Shown: one piece after another, positions 35,824-46,075 of the stretch
How positions within the stretch are numbered: position 1 is the stretch's first letter
Layout of the letters: every line of letters begins with the position of its first letter
Assembly (NCBI GenBank): GCA_000806115.1
Contig: JWKQ01000001.1
Coordinates: forward strand, 89,784 to 153,783
Length of the DNA stretch: 64,000 nucleotides
Direction of reading: 5' to 3'
Origin: an archaeon GW2011_AR5
GTDB lineage: Archaea > Aenigmatarchaeota > Aenigmatarchaeia > GW2011-AR5
Position numbers and translations under genes: made by a program
The notes under the pieces: generated by a model
Seen by the model: the letters and a program-made list of their open reading frames with translations, nothing else
The model's database searches: none
What the model was told of the DNA's origin: nothing

Positions 35824-38760
35824 ATGGTCACAAAGGAAGAAGCAAAAAGGGAAATCAAGAAGCTTATTGAACGGTTTGACCAGAAAAGCCCGTCAGAACT
35901 AAAGACTATGAATGAGGAAACTGTAAAGAAGAACTTTATTCTGCCTCTTTTCAAGCAGTTAGGTTGGGACGTTGATTCTGACGATGTTTCGGCTGAAGAG
36001 GACATATTCAAGAAAAGGGTTGATTATGGCTTCAAGGCTAACGGAATAACAAAATTCTTTCTGGAAGCAAAGAAACCTTCCGAAGACATATTGAATGATA
36101 CAGACCATATCAGGCAAGCCATAAACTACTCATATTGGAAGTCGGTTACTTGGGCTGTATTAACTAATTTTAAGGAATTGGTAGTTTTCAATGCAGAATG
36201 GAAAAATAATAACCTGTCTGAAAACCGATTCATAACTTTGAATTATAAGGAATTTATTGAGAAATTTGACAAGCTTTGGTTGTTAAGCACGGAAAGTTTT
36301 GAGAAAAATACCATAGATGAAGAAGCCACTGTAGTAGGCAAAAAACAGAAAAGAGAGCCAATAGGTGAACAGATTCTTGAAGACCTCATAAAATGGAGAG
36401 AATCACTAACAAAAAACATAGACAAATATGACCACAAATTAGACCAAGAAACATTGGACGAAGCTGTCCAGAGAATACTTGACAGATTGATTTTCATCAA
36501 GTCATGTGAGGATAGGGGCATAGAATCTCATGTTCTTTTGCCAAAATCAAGACAATGGGAAGAGAACTGGCGACATGCTAAAAAGACTCTATTAGAGGAA
36601 CTGAATTTAGTCTTCAGATATTTTGATAACAAATATAACAGTAGGTTGTTTGAGCCTCATGTATGTGAGACTCTCAAAATAGACAATGAAGTCATAAACC
36701 AAATAATAAAAGAACTACATGGTGACGAATCTGGTCTTGTAAAGTATGACTTTAGTGTAATACCATCTGATATTTTAGGCAATATATATGAGCAATATTT
36801 GGGACACATACTCAAGAAAAGCAAGAAATCAGCAAAAGTAATTGAAAAACATGCCCATAGAAAAGAACAAGGAATTTACTATACTCCTACATACATTGTG
36901 GATTATATTGTCAAAAATACTGTTCGTGAACATATCAAAGATAAAGACGTAGACGAAATACTTGATACAAAGATTCTTGACCCTGCATGTGGCTCTGGCT
37001 CATTTCTCATAAAAGCTTACTCAACCCTTCTTGACGTTGTTAAAGAAAAAATGAGGGTGGGAGAGCGGAGTAAGAAATGGGTCTCCCTCAAGAGTTATTC
37101 TGGAAGGCTTAACATTAACCAAAAAATCGTAATATTAACTTCCTGCATTCATGGTGTGGACTTGGACAAGAAGGCAGTAGAGATAGCACAATTAAATCTT
37201 TTGTTGAAACTTTTGGAAGGTGAAACACCCGTTACATTGTCCAACATAAAAGAAATAAAAAAACTTTTGCCTATGCTAAATGATAACATAAAGTGCGGTA
37301 ATTCTCTTATTGATGATAAAAAATATAGTGACAATAAAACTTTTGTATGGGAAAGAGAATTCAAAGAAATCATGGATAGCGGAGGATTTGAAGTTGTTAT
37401 TGGGAATCCTCCTTACATCAATATGCAAACCCTAAAAGATTTTCAGAAGTATTGTGAAGTAAGGTATCCAGAGATATATACAGGACAAAATGACATCCTT
37501 TACTATTTTGTTTTACGAGGACTGAATGTGTTAAAAAATGAAGGTAGACTTGGATTTATTATCTCAAGGTATTTCTTGGAATCATCTTACGCAAACAAAT
37601 TTAGAAAATTTATTCTTGATGATTCTGTAATTGAAACAATAATAGATTTCAATAATTTCCAAGTTTTTGGAAGAGATGTAAATGTTCTTACATCAATTAT
37701 AATTCTCAGAAAAGAAAATATTGAATTAGAAAGAAGGAAGAGTAATGTCAAGATAATTAAGTTAAAGGATTATACTGGTTCTGGTCATGAGCTTATAAAT
37801 CATATTTACATAAAAACGACAAATAAAGAATATTCGAATAGAATTCTTGATATTTTTGAAGTAAAACAAAGTGATTTGACAGGAAAAAGCTGGTCATTAT
37901 CCAATTCATATATATCAACACTAAAAAGCAAAATTGATAAGAGTAGTATCGCACTTGATAAATTATGTTATGTGGGAAAAGGTATGGAAACAGGACTAAA
38001 TGAAGCATTTGTTATAGATAATAAAATAGAATCTGAAGGGAAAATAGAACGGCATAATCTAAGAAATTATGTAAAAACACGTGACCTTAAACGTTTTGTT
38101 CCATTAAGTAGAAATTTGAAAATCATATACATACCTAAAAAGTTAGATGAAAACAAAAATAAGAATACATTGCGTCATCTTCAAAAATGGCAAGTGGAAC
38201 TTAAACAAAGATTTGATTTCAAAAACAAACATTGCGAGTGGTATTCATGGGGAAATTTGAGAAATCGTGAATTATTTGAAAGTGACTCTGAAAAGATTAT
38301 AACTCCACTTTATTCTACATCCAATAAATTCGTTTATGATTCTGGGAAGTCTGATGAAAACTATTATACTCTTACAGATACTTACATTATAGTTCCGAAG
38401 TCTGATATAAAAATTAGTTTGAAGTATTTGATTGCATTGCTTAACTCAAAACTAATCGAATTCTATTTTAAGAATACTGCAAAGTTGAAGAGAGATGGAT
38501 ATTACGAATACTCTGGTGGAGCATTGTCAAAAATACCTATTAAGCATGACAAGAAGATTGAAAACAAATTAATTTCACTTGTGGATAAGATTTTGTATCT
38601 AAAGAAAAGTCTCATAAATCTTGGAGATAATTTAACAGACGAAAAAACAAAATTAGAAAAAGAAGTAAAAGAAGTTGACAGAGAGATTAATGAAATTGTA
38701 TACGATATTTATGGCATGACAAAAGATGAAAGAGCCATTATAGAAAAAATTGTAGAATGA
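35824..38760 (+). CDS. Type IIG restriction-modification enzyme (Eco57I/N6-adenine class)
   Basis: N-term VDYGFKANGITKFFLEAKK nuclease-like; DPACGSGSFLIKAY SAM motif; VVIGNPPYI catalytic NPPY; TaqI-like C-term. Confidence 0.88.
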   Translation: MVTKEEAKREIKKLIERFDQKSPSELKTMNEETVKKNFILPLFKQLGWDVDSDDVSAEEDIFKKRVDYGFKANGITKFFLEAKKPSEDILNDTDHIRQAINYSYWKSVTWAVLTNFKELVVFNAEWKNNNLSENRFITLNYKEFIEKFDKLWLLSTESFEKNTIDEEATVVGKKQKREPIGEQILEDLIKWRESLTKNIDKYDHKLDQETLDEAVQRILDRLIFIKSCEDRGIESHVLLPKSRQWEENWRHAKKTLLEELNLVFRYFDNKYNSRLFEPHVCETLKIDNEVINQIIKELHGDESGLVKYDFSVIPSDILGNIYEQYLGHILKKSKKSAKVIEKHAHRKEQGIYYTPTYIVDYIVKNTVREHIKDKDVDEILDTKILDPACGSGSFLIKAYSTLLDVVKEKMRVGERSKKWVSLKSYSGRLNINQKIVILTSCIHGVDLDKKAVEIAQLNLLLKLLEGETPVTLSNIKEIKKLLPMLNDNIKCGNSLIDDKKYSDNKTFVWEREFKEIMDSGGFEVVIGNPPYINMQTLKDFQKYCEVRYPEIYTGQNDILYYFVLRGLNVLKNEGRLGFIISRYFLESSYANKFRKFILDDSVIETIIDFNNFQVFGRDVNVLTSIIILRKENIELERRKSNVKIIKLKDYTGSGHELINHIYIKTTNKEYSNRILDIFEVKQSDLTGKSWSLSNSYISTLKSKIDKSSIALDKLCYVGKGMETGLNEAFVIDNKIESEGKIERHNLRNYVKTRDLKRFVPLSRNLKIIYIPKKLDENKNKNTLRHLQKWQVELKQRFDFKNKHCEWYSWGNLRNRELFESDSEKIITPLYSTSNKFVYDSGKSDENYYTLTDTYIIVPKSDIKISLKYLIALLNSKLIEFYFKNTAKLKRDGYYEYSGGALSKIPIKHDKKIENKLISLVDKILYLKKSLINLGDNLTDEKTKLEKEVKEVDREINEIVYDIYGMTKDERAIIEKIVE

Positions 38761-38942
38761 TTTTTATGGGCGTATCACAAAAAGGCTTTAATGAAGCACA
38801 AAGGAAACGATTGTTTAAACACTATGACAAGAAGGAAACTCTTCCAGATAATATAACAACTGCTCAAGTAATCTGTAAGAAGTGTGGTTTCAAGACAAGG
38901 TATCAATTTATCAGATGTCCCGAATGCAATGAGGTTCAATAA
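38757..38942 (+). CDS. small zinc-ribbon protein
   Basis: CKKCGFKTRYQFIRCPECNE. Confidence 0.5.
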   Translation: MIFMGVSQKGFNEAQRKRLFKHYDKKETLPDNITTAQVICKKCGFKTRYQFIRCPECNEVQ

Positions 38943-39739
38943 TGGATATATCAGATAAGGATTTCTGGGTAAATGGCACAAGAAAAAGACAACTTGGTGA
39001 AATAATTGTATTCTTTGGAGTCTATTTTATCTACCTTTATTTTATGGTTACTTACTCCATAAACGTGATTAATCAATATTTTACAACATATTTCCCACCA
39101 ATAGCCATGATTTTATTTCTGAAATATAGATATTTTTGGAGAGGAAGAACAGCGAAGGAGTTTTTTACTTTAATAAAACAGAAGTTTGGCTTAAACCTAA
39201 AAACAAAACACAACCAACACATTTTGCATGATTTGATTATGGCAGTTGTAATTCTCTATACTCTATTTCTCACTTTAATCTTAATTCAATATCAGCCATT
39301 ATACCAATTATCAGACGGTCTTGTGCGACCAGATTTTATTTCTATTACAGCGAGTATAATTCCGAATCTAATTTTTTCCTTACTTTTTCAGCTATTTGCA
39401 GTAGCACTTTATGAAGAGTTTATTTTTAGAGGATATTTGTTGAATTCAATAAATCATCTTATTAAAAATAAATCAAATTCGTATTTTGCAGTAATAATCT
39501 CATCTGTCGTTTTTGCTATATTTCATATATTTTCTGTTTCATTTATCCCACTTAATTTAGAAATGAGACTTATTCAGACATTCTTGGGAGGTATGATATT
39601 CGGTTTTTATTATTTAAGGTCTCAAAATCTTATCCGTTCTTCAATGATGCACGCTGGACTGAATACATTAAATGAAATTCTGGCACAAACCAGCACACAA
39701 ATAATAAGCATTGTGAAAGAAATAACATCTAAAATTTGA
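38942..39739 (+). CDS. CPBP-family intramembrane metalloprotease
   Basis: YEEFIFRGYLLNSI, FAIFHIF, MMHAGLNTL motifs. Confidence 0.82.
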   Translation: MDISDKDFWVNGTRKRQLGEIIVFFGVYFIYLYFMVTYSINVINQYFTTYFPPIAMILFLKYRYFWRGRTAKEFFTLIKQKFGLNLKTKHNQHILHDLIMAVVILYTLFLTLILIQYQPLYQLSDGLVRPDFISITASIIPNLIFSLLFQLFAVALYEEFIFRGYLLNSINHLIKNKSNSYFAVIISSVVFAIFHIFSVSFIPLNLEMRLIQTFLGGMIFGFYYLRSQNLIRSSMMHAGLNTLNEILAQTSTQIISIVKEITSKI

Positions 39740-40229
39740 AATCAAATTTGAAAGGATTGTTAGAAGCAGAACCATATACAATATCTAATTGTGTCCCTTC
39801 ATTGGTATTGAATGTCAATTCTGTCCCTTCATTTTGAGTTATTATCCAGAAAAATAATTCTCTAATCAGGGATTTTGTAGAAACAGGCTGTATATTGCTA
39901 CTTTTTAATTCCATTCCTGCGGGCAATCTTATAATTGTTATATCATCTTGTGTTGTATATTTGAATTGCCACACATCCAAAAAAGCCGAAGCCTTTTCAG
40001 AAGTAAAAGTATTATTATTTACAGTTACTTGGTTTCCCTGAACTGTAAGATAATCTGCACTAACTGACACTGCACTTAAAAGAAAAAAACTGCCGACAAT
40101 TAAAATTGCTATCAATCCAACTTTCATTAAAGTTAGTTGGTTAGCCGCCTTTTTAAACCTAATTTTAGTCACAATATCACCTTTTAATTTTTGCTGGAAC
40201 AATATTTCCAACAGAGAATACAGCAACAT
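39729..40229 (-). CDS. hypothetical secreted/membrane protein
   Basis: Single long ORF with N-terminal TM. Confidence 0.35.
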   Translation of the reverse strand: MLLYSLLEILFQQKLKGDIVTKIRFKKAANQLTLMKVGLIAILIVGSFFLLSAVSVSADYLTVQGNQVTVNNNTFTSEKASAFLDVWQFKYTTQDDITIIRLPAGMELKSSNIQPVSTKSLIRELFFWIITQNEGTELTFNTNEGTQLDIVYGSASNNPFKFDFKF

Positions 40230-40281
40230 CTACATAGAATGTATGTGGTAATAATTCTATGTAACACAAAATTACTAAAAT

Positions 40282-40428
40282 CTATGCCTTCTTCAGAACA
40301 AGCTCAATCTGTTTCTGCTTAAGGTCTATGTCTATTTCATCGCCATCTTTCAAGCCCAAAGCGTCAAGAAAGTCTTTCGGGAGAATCACGCCATAAGAAT
40401 TTCCTATCTGTCTTATTTTTGCTTTCAT
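40282..40428 (-). CDS. AbrB/MazE-like DNA-binding protein (48 aa)
   Basis: MKAKIRQIGNSYGVILPKDFLDALGLKDGDEIDIDLKQKQIELVLKKA; below ORF-track cutoff. Confidence 0.85.
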   Translation of the reverse strand: MKAKIRQIGNSYGVILPKDFLDALGLKDGDEIDIDLKQKQIELVLKKA

Positions 40429-40510
40429 ATGTTATTATTAAAGTGATAACCTTAAATAGTTTACCATCTATATGTTATTATAAAAATATCAACATAAGAA
40501 GGTGATGTGA

Positions 40511-41791
40511 ATGCAAGAAGAAAACAAAAACCACGAAGCCGAAAACGAAGTAAGAAAACAGCGAGGTATGCAGATAGCACAAACTTCAAGGATTATGAAA
40601 AGAGAGAAAGGCGGTTACATAGTGCCGTCTCAATCTGGAAACGGGGCGTATCTTGTGCAATACAAAAACTTCAAGCCAATATGCGAATGTCCTGACTTTG
40701 AGCAGAGAAACGCTTTGGGAATACTTTGTAAGCACTGCTTTGCCGTGCAGTTTTTCATAAACAAGCAGACCAACCCTGACGGAAGCACAACTATAACAAA
40801 AACAATGAAGGTAACCTATGGTCAGAATTGGTCTGCATACAATCAGGCACAAACCCACGAAACAGAGCAATTCATGGGGCTTCTATACGACCTCACAGAT
40901 GGCATTTACAAGCCTTATGAGTTCGGCAGACCTTCCCTGCCCTTGTGCGATGTCGTGTTCTGTTCGGCTCTGAAAGTCTATTCAACCATGTCAAGCCGAA
41001 GGACAATGGCTAATTACAGAAACGCCTTTGAGAAGAAATACATATCGCAAATACCAAACTTCAATGCGGTTTCCGAACTGCTCAACAAAGAGGAAATAAC
41101 GCCTATCCTTCTTGACTTGATAGAAGCTTCAAGCCTTCCGCTTAAAGCTATTGAGACTGACTTTGCCGTAGATAGCTCTGGATTCTCAACAAGCCGATAT
41201 GCAAGATGGTTCAATTTCAAGTATGGCAAAGAAGTCAATTCAAGGATATGGCTAAAGGCTCACCTGATAACAGGCACGAAAACAAACATAGTTACAGGCG
41301 TGAGAATAACAGGGGCTTTCAGCCACGACACGAATGAGTTTCCCGAACTTGTGGAAAAGACCGCAGAGAACTTCAACATAAATGAAATATCTGCCGATAA
41401 AGGCTATTCGTCAAGAGCTAACATAGAACTTGTGAATGACATAGGCGGTTCTGCATTTATCCCATTCAAGAGCAATACAACAGGGAAACAAAGAGGCTCA
41501 CAAATATGGGGAAAGATGTTCCATTACTTCATGTATAACAGAGAGGACTTTTTACAGCACTATCATAAGAGAAGCAATGTAGAAACGACCTTCCACATGA
41601 TTAAGGCGAAATTCGGAACTCATGTAAGAAGCAAGAACACGACTGCACAGATAAACGAAATTCTCTTGAAAGTGCTGTGTCATAACATATGCGTGGTTAT
41701 TCACGAAATACATGAACTTGGAATCAAGCCTGATTTCTGCAAGGAAAGTAACGAAACTGCAAGAAAAGAAGGGGGTGAAGGGCTACTTTAA
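40511..41791 (+). mobile_element. SWIM zinc finger + DDE transposase
   Basis: CECPDFEQRNALGILCKHCFAVQFF SWIM; TDFAVDSSGF, SADKGYSS, HKRSNVETTFHMIKAKFG DDE-type motifs. Confidence 0.82.
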
Positions 41792-42012
41792 ATGCAAAGC
41801 CGAAGAGCAGGATTGAAGTCTCGACGCCTTCATGCGGCGGTTTTTCACGAAAAGGAATTTCCACGCAGCCGCGAAAACGGCAGCTTCCCTCAAGCAATAG
41901 AGGACTTTGAATAATATATGTTTTGTTCAAAGTCCTTATTGCGAACTTTGACAAATTAAGGGGTTAATCAAAGTTCTCAATAATTTATATAGTACTGGCG
42001 ACAATTAATTTT

Positions 42013-42438
42013 ATGAAAGGCGTAAGTCCTCTTATTGCAGCAGTCCTTCTTATCGCCGTAACCATGGCAATCGCCGGCGTCATGGCAACATGGGCGACAA
42101 CGTTCACCGCGGGCAAAGTCGATGAGGCCAACATTGGCGCGGACTGCATCGGCGCGATAGACATAAGTTCCCTAACTTTCAGCAACACAACTGTTTCTGT
42201 AAAAATACGAAACGTCGCGGAGAGAATCAACCTGACGAACATCCGCGCGTCGATAGAATACGGCGACCCGACGAAGAACAAGGAAATCAGCATACAGGAT
42301 TACAACGCCACAGACCCGATGGCTCCCGGTGCCACGACGTGGCTCATCTACAACACGGGCTCCACAACCAAGCCTCAGAAGATAGAAGTTCTGGCTTCGA
42401 ACTGCCTGAAGTATCCCGCCAACCTGTTCTTCAGGTAA
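42013..42438 (+). CDS. archaellin/type IV pilin N-terminal domain protein
   Basis: MKGVSPLIAAVLLIAVTMAIAGVMATW. Confidence 0.8.
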   Translation: MKGVSPLIAAVLLIAVTMAIAGVMATWATTFTAGKVDEANIGADCIGAIDISSLTFSNTTVSVKIRNVAERINLTNIRASIEYGDPTKNKEISIQDYNATDPMAPGATTWLIYNTGSTTKPQKIEVLASNCLKYPANLFFR

Positions 42439-42536
42439 GCCTCTTCGGATTTTGGAAAAGACATGATAATACCGGACATACCGGCGCGCCCTAATTCTGA
42501 AAAATATTATATAGCAGAGCCGCTCAGAATACTATT

Positions 42537-43028
42537 ATGAAAGGGATAAGTCCGCTCATAGCTGCCGTGTTCCTTGTAATCATCACGGTCGTGGGCTCGA
42601 TAATGCTCTCGGGCTGGCTGTCAACCACGTCAACTTTCCAGGCTAACGTCATAAGGAACAACAGCATCGCGCAGCTGCAGTGCCAGTACACCGACATGTT
42701 CATCAAGAACGCCACCTACAACTGCGGACTGAACTGCACAACGGGCACGCAGCACACGACCACGCTCACCGTGGTAAATTCCGGAAAACGCACGATAACC
42801 ATAGACAGGCTTCACATACGGAACACCACAGGCTTTGTCACATCCCTGCTGCTTAACGAGTCCAGGACGATAACCGTTGGCAACTCGCTTTCGATAACAA
42901 ACACAACAAGGGCGACGTGCACGGGCATAAACAATTCCATAGAATCTATAGAAGTCAGCTCGATAGAATGCCCGTCCAACGCTTACGACTCGCTTGACAG
43001 CGGCGACATAATTTACACCAGCTGTTGA
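42537..43028 (+). CDS. archaellin/type IV pilin N-terminal domain protein
   Basis: MKGISPLIAAVFLVIITVVGSIMLSGWL. Confidence 0.8.
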   Translation: MKGISPLIAAVFLVIITVVGSIMLSGWLSTTSTFQANVIRNNSIAQLQCQYTDMFIKNATYNCGLNCTTGTQHTTTLTVVNSGKRTITIDRLHIRNTTGFVTSLLLNESRTITVGNSLSITNTTRATCTGINNSIESIEVSSIECPSNAYDSLDSGDIIYTSC

Positions 43029-43083
43029 GCGCCAGCTTGCGCCGCGGAATCTATACAAGGTGAAACGAAGTTTCACCTGTGCA

Positions 43084-43182
43084 GTTATAGTGAACCCAGA
43101 AAAGAATCTGGACATGAATTCTGGGTTCACAGATAGTTCCCAAGGAAGTAATATCTTGTTTATTTCCTTGGAGAACTATAAC
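43084..43182. repeat. double-hairpin intergenic element, copy A3
   Basis: GTTATAG..CTATAAC; TGAACCCAGAA/TTCTGGGTTCA; GTTCCCAAGGAA/TTCCTTGGaGAAC. Confidence 0.65.
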
Positions 43183-43240
43183 CAGTTGAATTTTCTATTT
43201 GGTTAACTATATAAAACGGGCATGTCAATAATCTAATCAT

Positions 43241-43696
43241 ATGAAAGGCGTTTCCCCGCTGATTGCAGCGGTATTGCTCATAGTAATAGTCGTCAGCATA
43301 ACGGCTCTTGTATCAGGATGGCTCACCACTTTCTTCTCAGGCACGAGGGAAACCGTGAACAACAGGACGGATGCCCAGGTCGGCTGCACCGGCGCATCCA
43401 TATATGTCGAGACGGTTTACGTTGGAATAGCCAACGGGACGTCAGGCAACGTCCGTGCAATAGTCAAGAACGACGGAGTCATAGACGACTCGATAACAGC
43501 CGCGCAATATGTCAACACGACAGGGCACAATTTCTCGACGACAGTTGCGATGCCGATAATAAGCTTCAGCCGCGGATCGATCAAAACCTTGCTGTTCGAG
43601 AACGTGTCCATACAGAACTGCACGGCGTTCTCGCAAGTAGTGGTGTCAACGAATTGCATCTCTGCGCGCTACAAGAAGTCTCCTGAAGGATGCTAA
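43241..43696 (+). CDS. archaellin/type IV pilin N-terminal domain protein
   Basis: MKGVSPLIAAVLLIVIVVSITALVSGWL. Confidence 0.8.
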   Translation: MKGVSPLIAAVLLIVIVVSITALVSGWLTTFFSGTRETVNNRTDAQVGCTGASIYVETVYVGIANGTSGNVRAIVKNDGVIDDSITAAQYVNTTGHNFSTTVAMPIISFSRGSIKTLLFENVSIQNCTAFSQVVVSTNCISARYKKSPEGC

Positions 43697-43849
43697 AAAC
43701 CCCTTTCTTTTGGGAAAAGAAAGTCCCTTGGGTTCAAAGAAAACATATTATCAACGTGGCTCACTGGCGTTCGCGTGAGCGCCACTGAAGAAGAAAGGGC
43801 TCAAACCCTAAGAAAAAGGCTATTTATTAAGCCCTGAAAAAGTGAGATT

Positions 43850-46075
43850 ATGGCTATGAGCAAAGCATTTTATTATACAGGAATCGTGGTTGTGGCGGCA
43901 CTTGTAGTGTTGGGCACGCTGCCCCGCGGCTCGCAAACGGAAACAGATTCCCTCAAGAAGTTCGCCTCCTATGACGAGCTGAAGAGCTTCATAGAAACCC
44001 GCTCTGAAGACTACGCCGCTTACAGGAGCCTTGGCGGCGCTGACATGATTGCAACGCGCGAATCGATGGCTCTTGGTGCGCCTCAGGCAACTATGGCAGA
44101 CTCCTCAGATTCTTCGAAATCATCCGATTATTCTTCCACCAATATTCAGGTTGAAGGCGTTGACGAGGCTGACATAATAAAGAACGACGGCAAATACATC
44201 TACACGGTTTCCGGCAACAAGGTTGTAATAATCGACGCCTACCCCGCCGGCGACATGAAAATTGTTTCTGAAATTAACGTCACAGGCGTAAGCGACATAT
44301 TCGTCAACGGCGACAGGCTGGTTGTTTTCGGAAGCGACTACACTGCGAGTACAAGCGGAGCTTCTGCTGAACGAATGATTTACCCCTACTTCAACTCGCA
44401 GACAACATTCGCGAACATCTACGACATATCAGACAGAAAAAGCCCGACGCTTGCCCACAACGTCTCCGCTGACGGGAGTTATGTCAGCTCAAGGATGATA
44501 GGCAACCACGTATACATGATAATAAACGAGCCGGTGACGCAAGACGTGCCTGTTCCTGCGCTGCGCGGAACAACTGCTTTTCCCGACATCTACTATTTCG
44601 ACGTCCCCGGCAGTTCCTACAACTACATCAACGTGGTTGCCATAGACGTAACGACAGGCGAGGCAAACAACAAGGCATTCCTTGTCCCTTACTCCGAGAA
44701 CCTGTACGTCTCGAAGGACAATGTCTACCTCACTTATACGAAGTGGCTTGATTACAGGGATTTCTTCGACAAGTTCGTCGACGAGGTAATAGTACCTGCG
44801 TTCCCCGAGCTTTCATCGCGAATAACCGAGATAAGAAGCTACAACCTTGGAAGAACCGCGCAGCTTGCTGAAATTCAGGAAACACTTGAAGCTCATCTCC
44901 GCGGCATGAACCCCGAGCAGGCTGCAGCCGCACAGAAAGCAGGCGAGCAGAACATGGTAAAGTTCCAGACGGAGATAGCCAAGGAACGGGAAAAGACAGT
45001 CATCCACAAGATTTCGATAAGCGGAATGGAAATAAGTTATGTTAATCAGGGCAGCGTTCCGGGGAGGCCGCTGAACCAGTTCTCCATGGACGAGCACAAC
45101 GGCAACTTCAGGATTGCGACAACTGTTAGCAGTGGCTTCGGACCGGTAATAATGACAGCTTCCGCAGGGGTAGCTGATGCCGCAGTTATGAAACCGGCAA
45201 CATCCGCGCCTGTATCTTCTGAGATGCCCGCGCCTGACGCGGACACGACAGAGACGATAGCCGAGCCTGTACAAACAATAGCTCCGCCTGCGCCGCGCTC
45301 ATCATCGCTAAATAATCTTTACGTCCTTGACTCAGGCATGAACATCGTCGGCAAGCTGGAAGACCTTGCGCCGGGCGAGCGCATCTATTCGACGCGCTTC
45401 ATGGCAGACCGCGCCTACATGGTCACGTTCAGGCAGATAGACCCGCTGTTTGTCATTGATCTGTCCAGTGAACCGAAATTGCTGGGACAGCTGAAGATAA
45501 CCGGCGTGTCACAGTACATACACCCCGTGAACAGCACTCACATCATAGGCGTAGGCAAGGAAGCAACTGAACAGGGATTCTTCCAGGGGCTGAAGATGTC
45601 GCTTTTTGACGTGTCCGACGTCGCCAATCCGAAAGAAGTTTCCAAGTTCGTTATAGGAGACCGCGGCACGGAAAGCCAGGTGTTGTACGACCACAAGGCG
45701 TTCCTGTACTCGCAGGAGAAGAATCTTCTGGTGCTGCCGGTGATGATTGCGGAGATAGACAGGTCAAAATATCAAGACCCGCTGCCTACATGGGCGTACG
45801 GCGAGCCGAAGTGGCAGGGCGTCTATGTGTTCAATATCGGCGAAAACGGCTTCAAAGTAGCCGGAAGAGTTACGCACGCAACAAATGAAACTGACAATTA
45901 CCAGTTTTATTATAGCGAGTACACCGTGTCAAGGGCGCTGTACATTGGCGACGCGCTCTACACGATGTCGGGCAAGCTGCTGAAAGCAAACAGCCTTGAC
46001 AGCATGGAAGAAATAAGTTTGGTGGAACTCCCCGGTACTGATTATCGAATTTATGACAAGCCCATGCCGCTTTAG
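43850..46075 (+). CDS. secreted beta-propeller domain protein
   Basis: VEGVDEADIIKNDGKYIYTVSGNKVVIIDAYP characteristic of archaeal secreted Beta_propel family. Confidence 0.8.
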   Translation: MAMSKAFYYTGIVVVAALVVLGTLPRGSQTETDSLKKFASYDELKSFIETRSEDYAAYRSLGGADMIATRESMALGAPQATMADSSDSSKSSDYSSTNIQVEGVDEADIIKNDGKYIYTVSGNKVVIIDAYPAGDMKIVSEINVTGVSDIFVNGDRLVVFGSDYTASTSGASAERMIYPYFNSQTTFANIYDISDRKSPTLAHNVSADGSYVSSRMIGNHVYMIINEPVTQDVPVPALRGTTAFPDIYYFDVPGSSYNYINVVAIDVTTGEANNKAFLVPYSENLYVSKDNVYLTYTKWLDYRDFFDKFVDEVIVPAFPELSSRITEIRSYNLGRTAQLAEIQETLEAHLRGMNPEQAAAAQKAGEQNMVKFQTEIAKEREKTVIHKISISGMEISYVNQGSVPGRPLNQFSMDEHNGNFRIATTVSSGFGPVIMTASAGVADAAVMKPATSAPVSSEMPAPDADTTETIAEPVQTIAPPAPRSSSLNNLYVLDSGMNIVGKLEDLAPGERIYSTRFMADRAYMVTFRQIDPLFVIDLSSEPKLLGQLKITGVSQYIHPVNSTHIIGVGKEATEQGFFQGLKMSLFDVSDVANPKEVSKFVIGDRGTESQVLYDHKAFLYSQEKNLLVLPVMIAEIDRSKYQDPLPTWAYGEPKWQGVYVFNIGENGFKVAGRVTHATNETDNYQFYYSEYTVSRALYIGDALYTMSGKLLKANSLDSMEEISLVELPGTDYRIYDKPMPL

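Noticed and set aside
40430-41980. Terminal inverted repeats of the SWIM-DDE transposase
   Set aside because: No convincing TIR pair or target duplication found by eye.
43050-43090. CTATACAA-[GGTGAAACgaaGTTTCACC]-TGTGCA as a fourth E element
   Set aside because: Linker and first arm resemble the family but a matching closing strand could not be found; may be a partial copy abutting A3.
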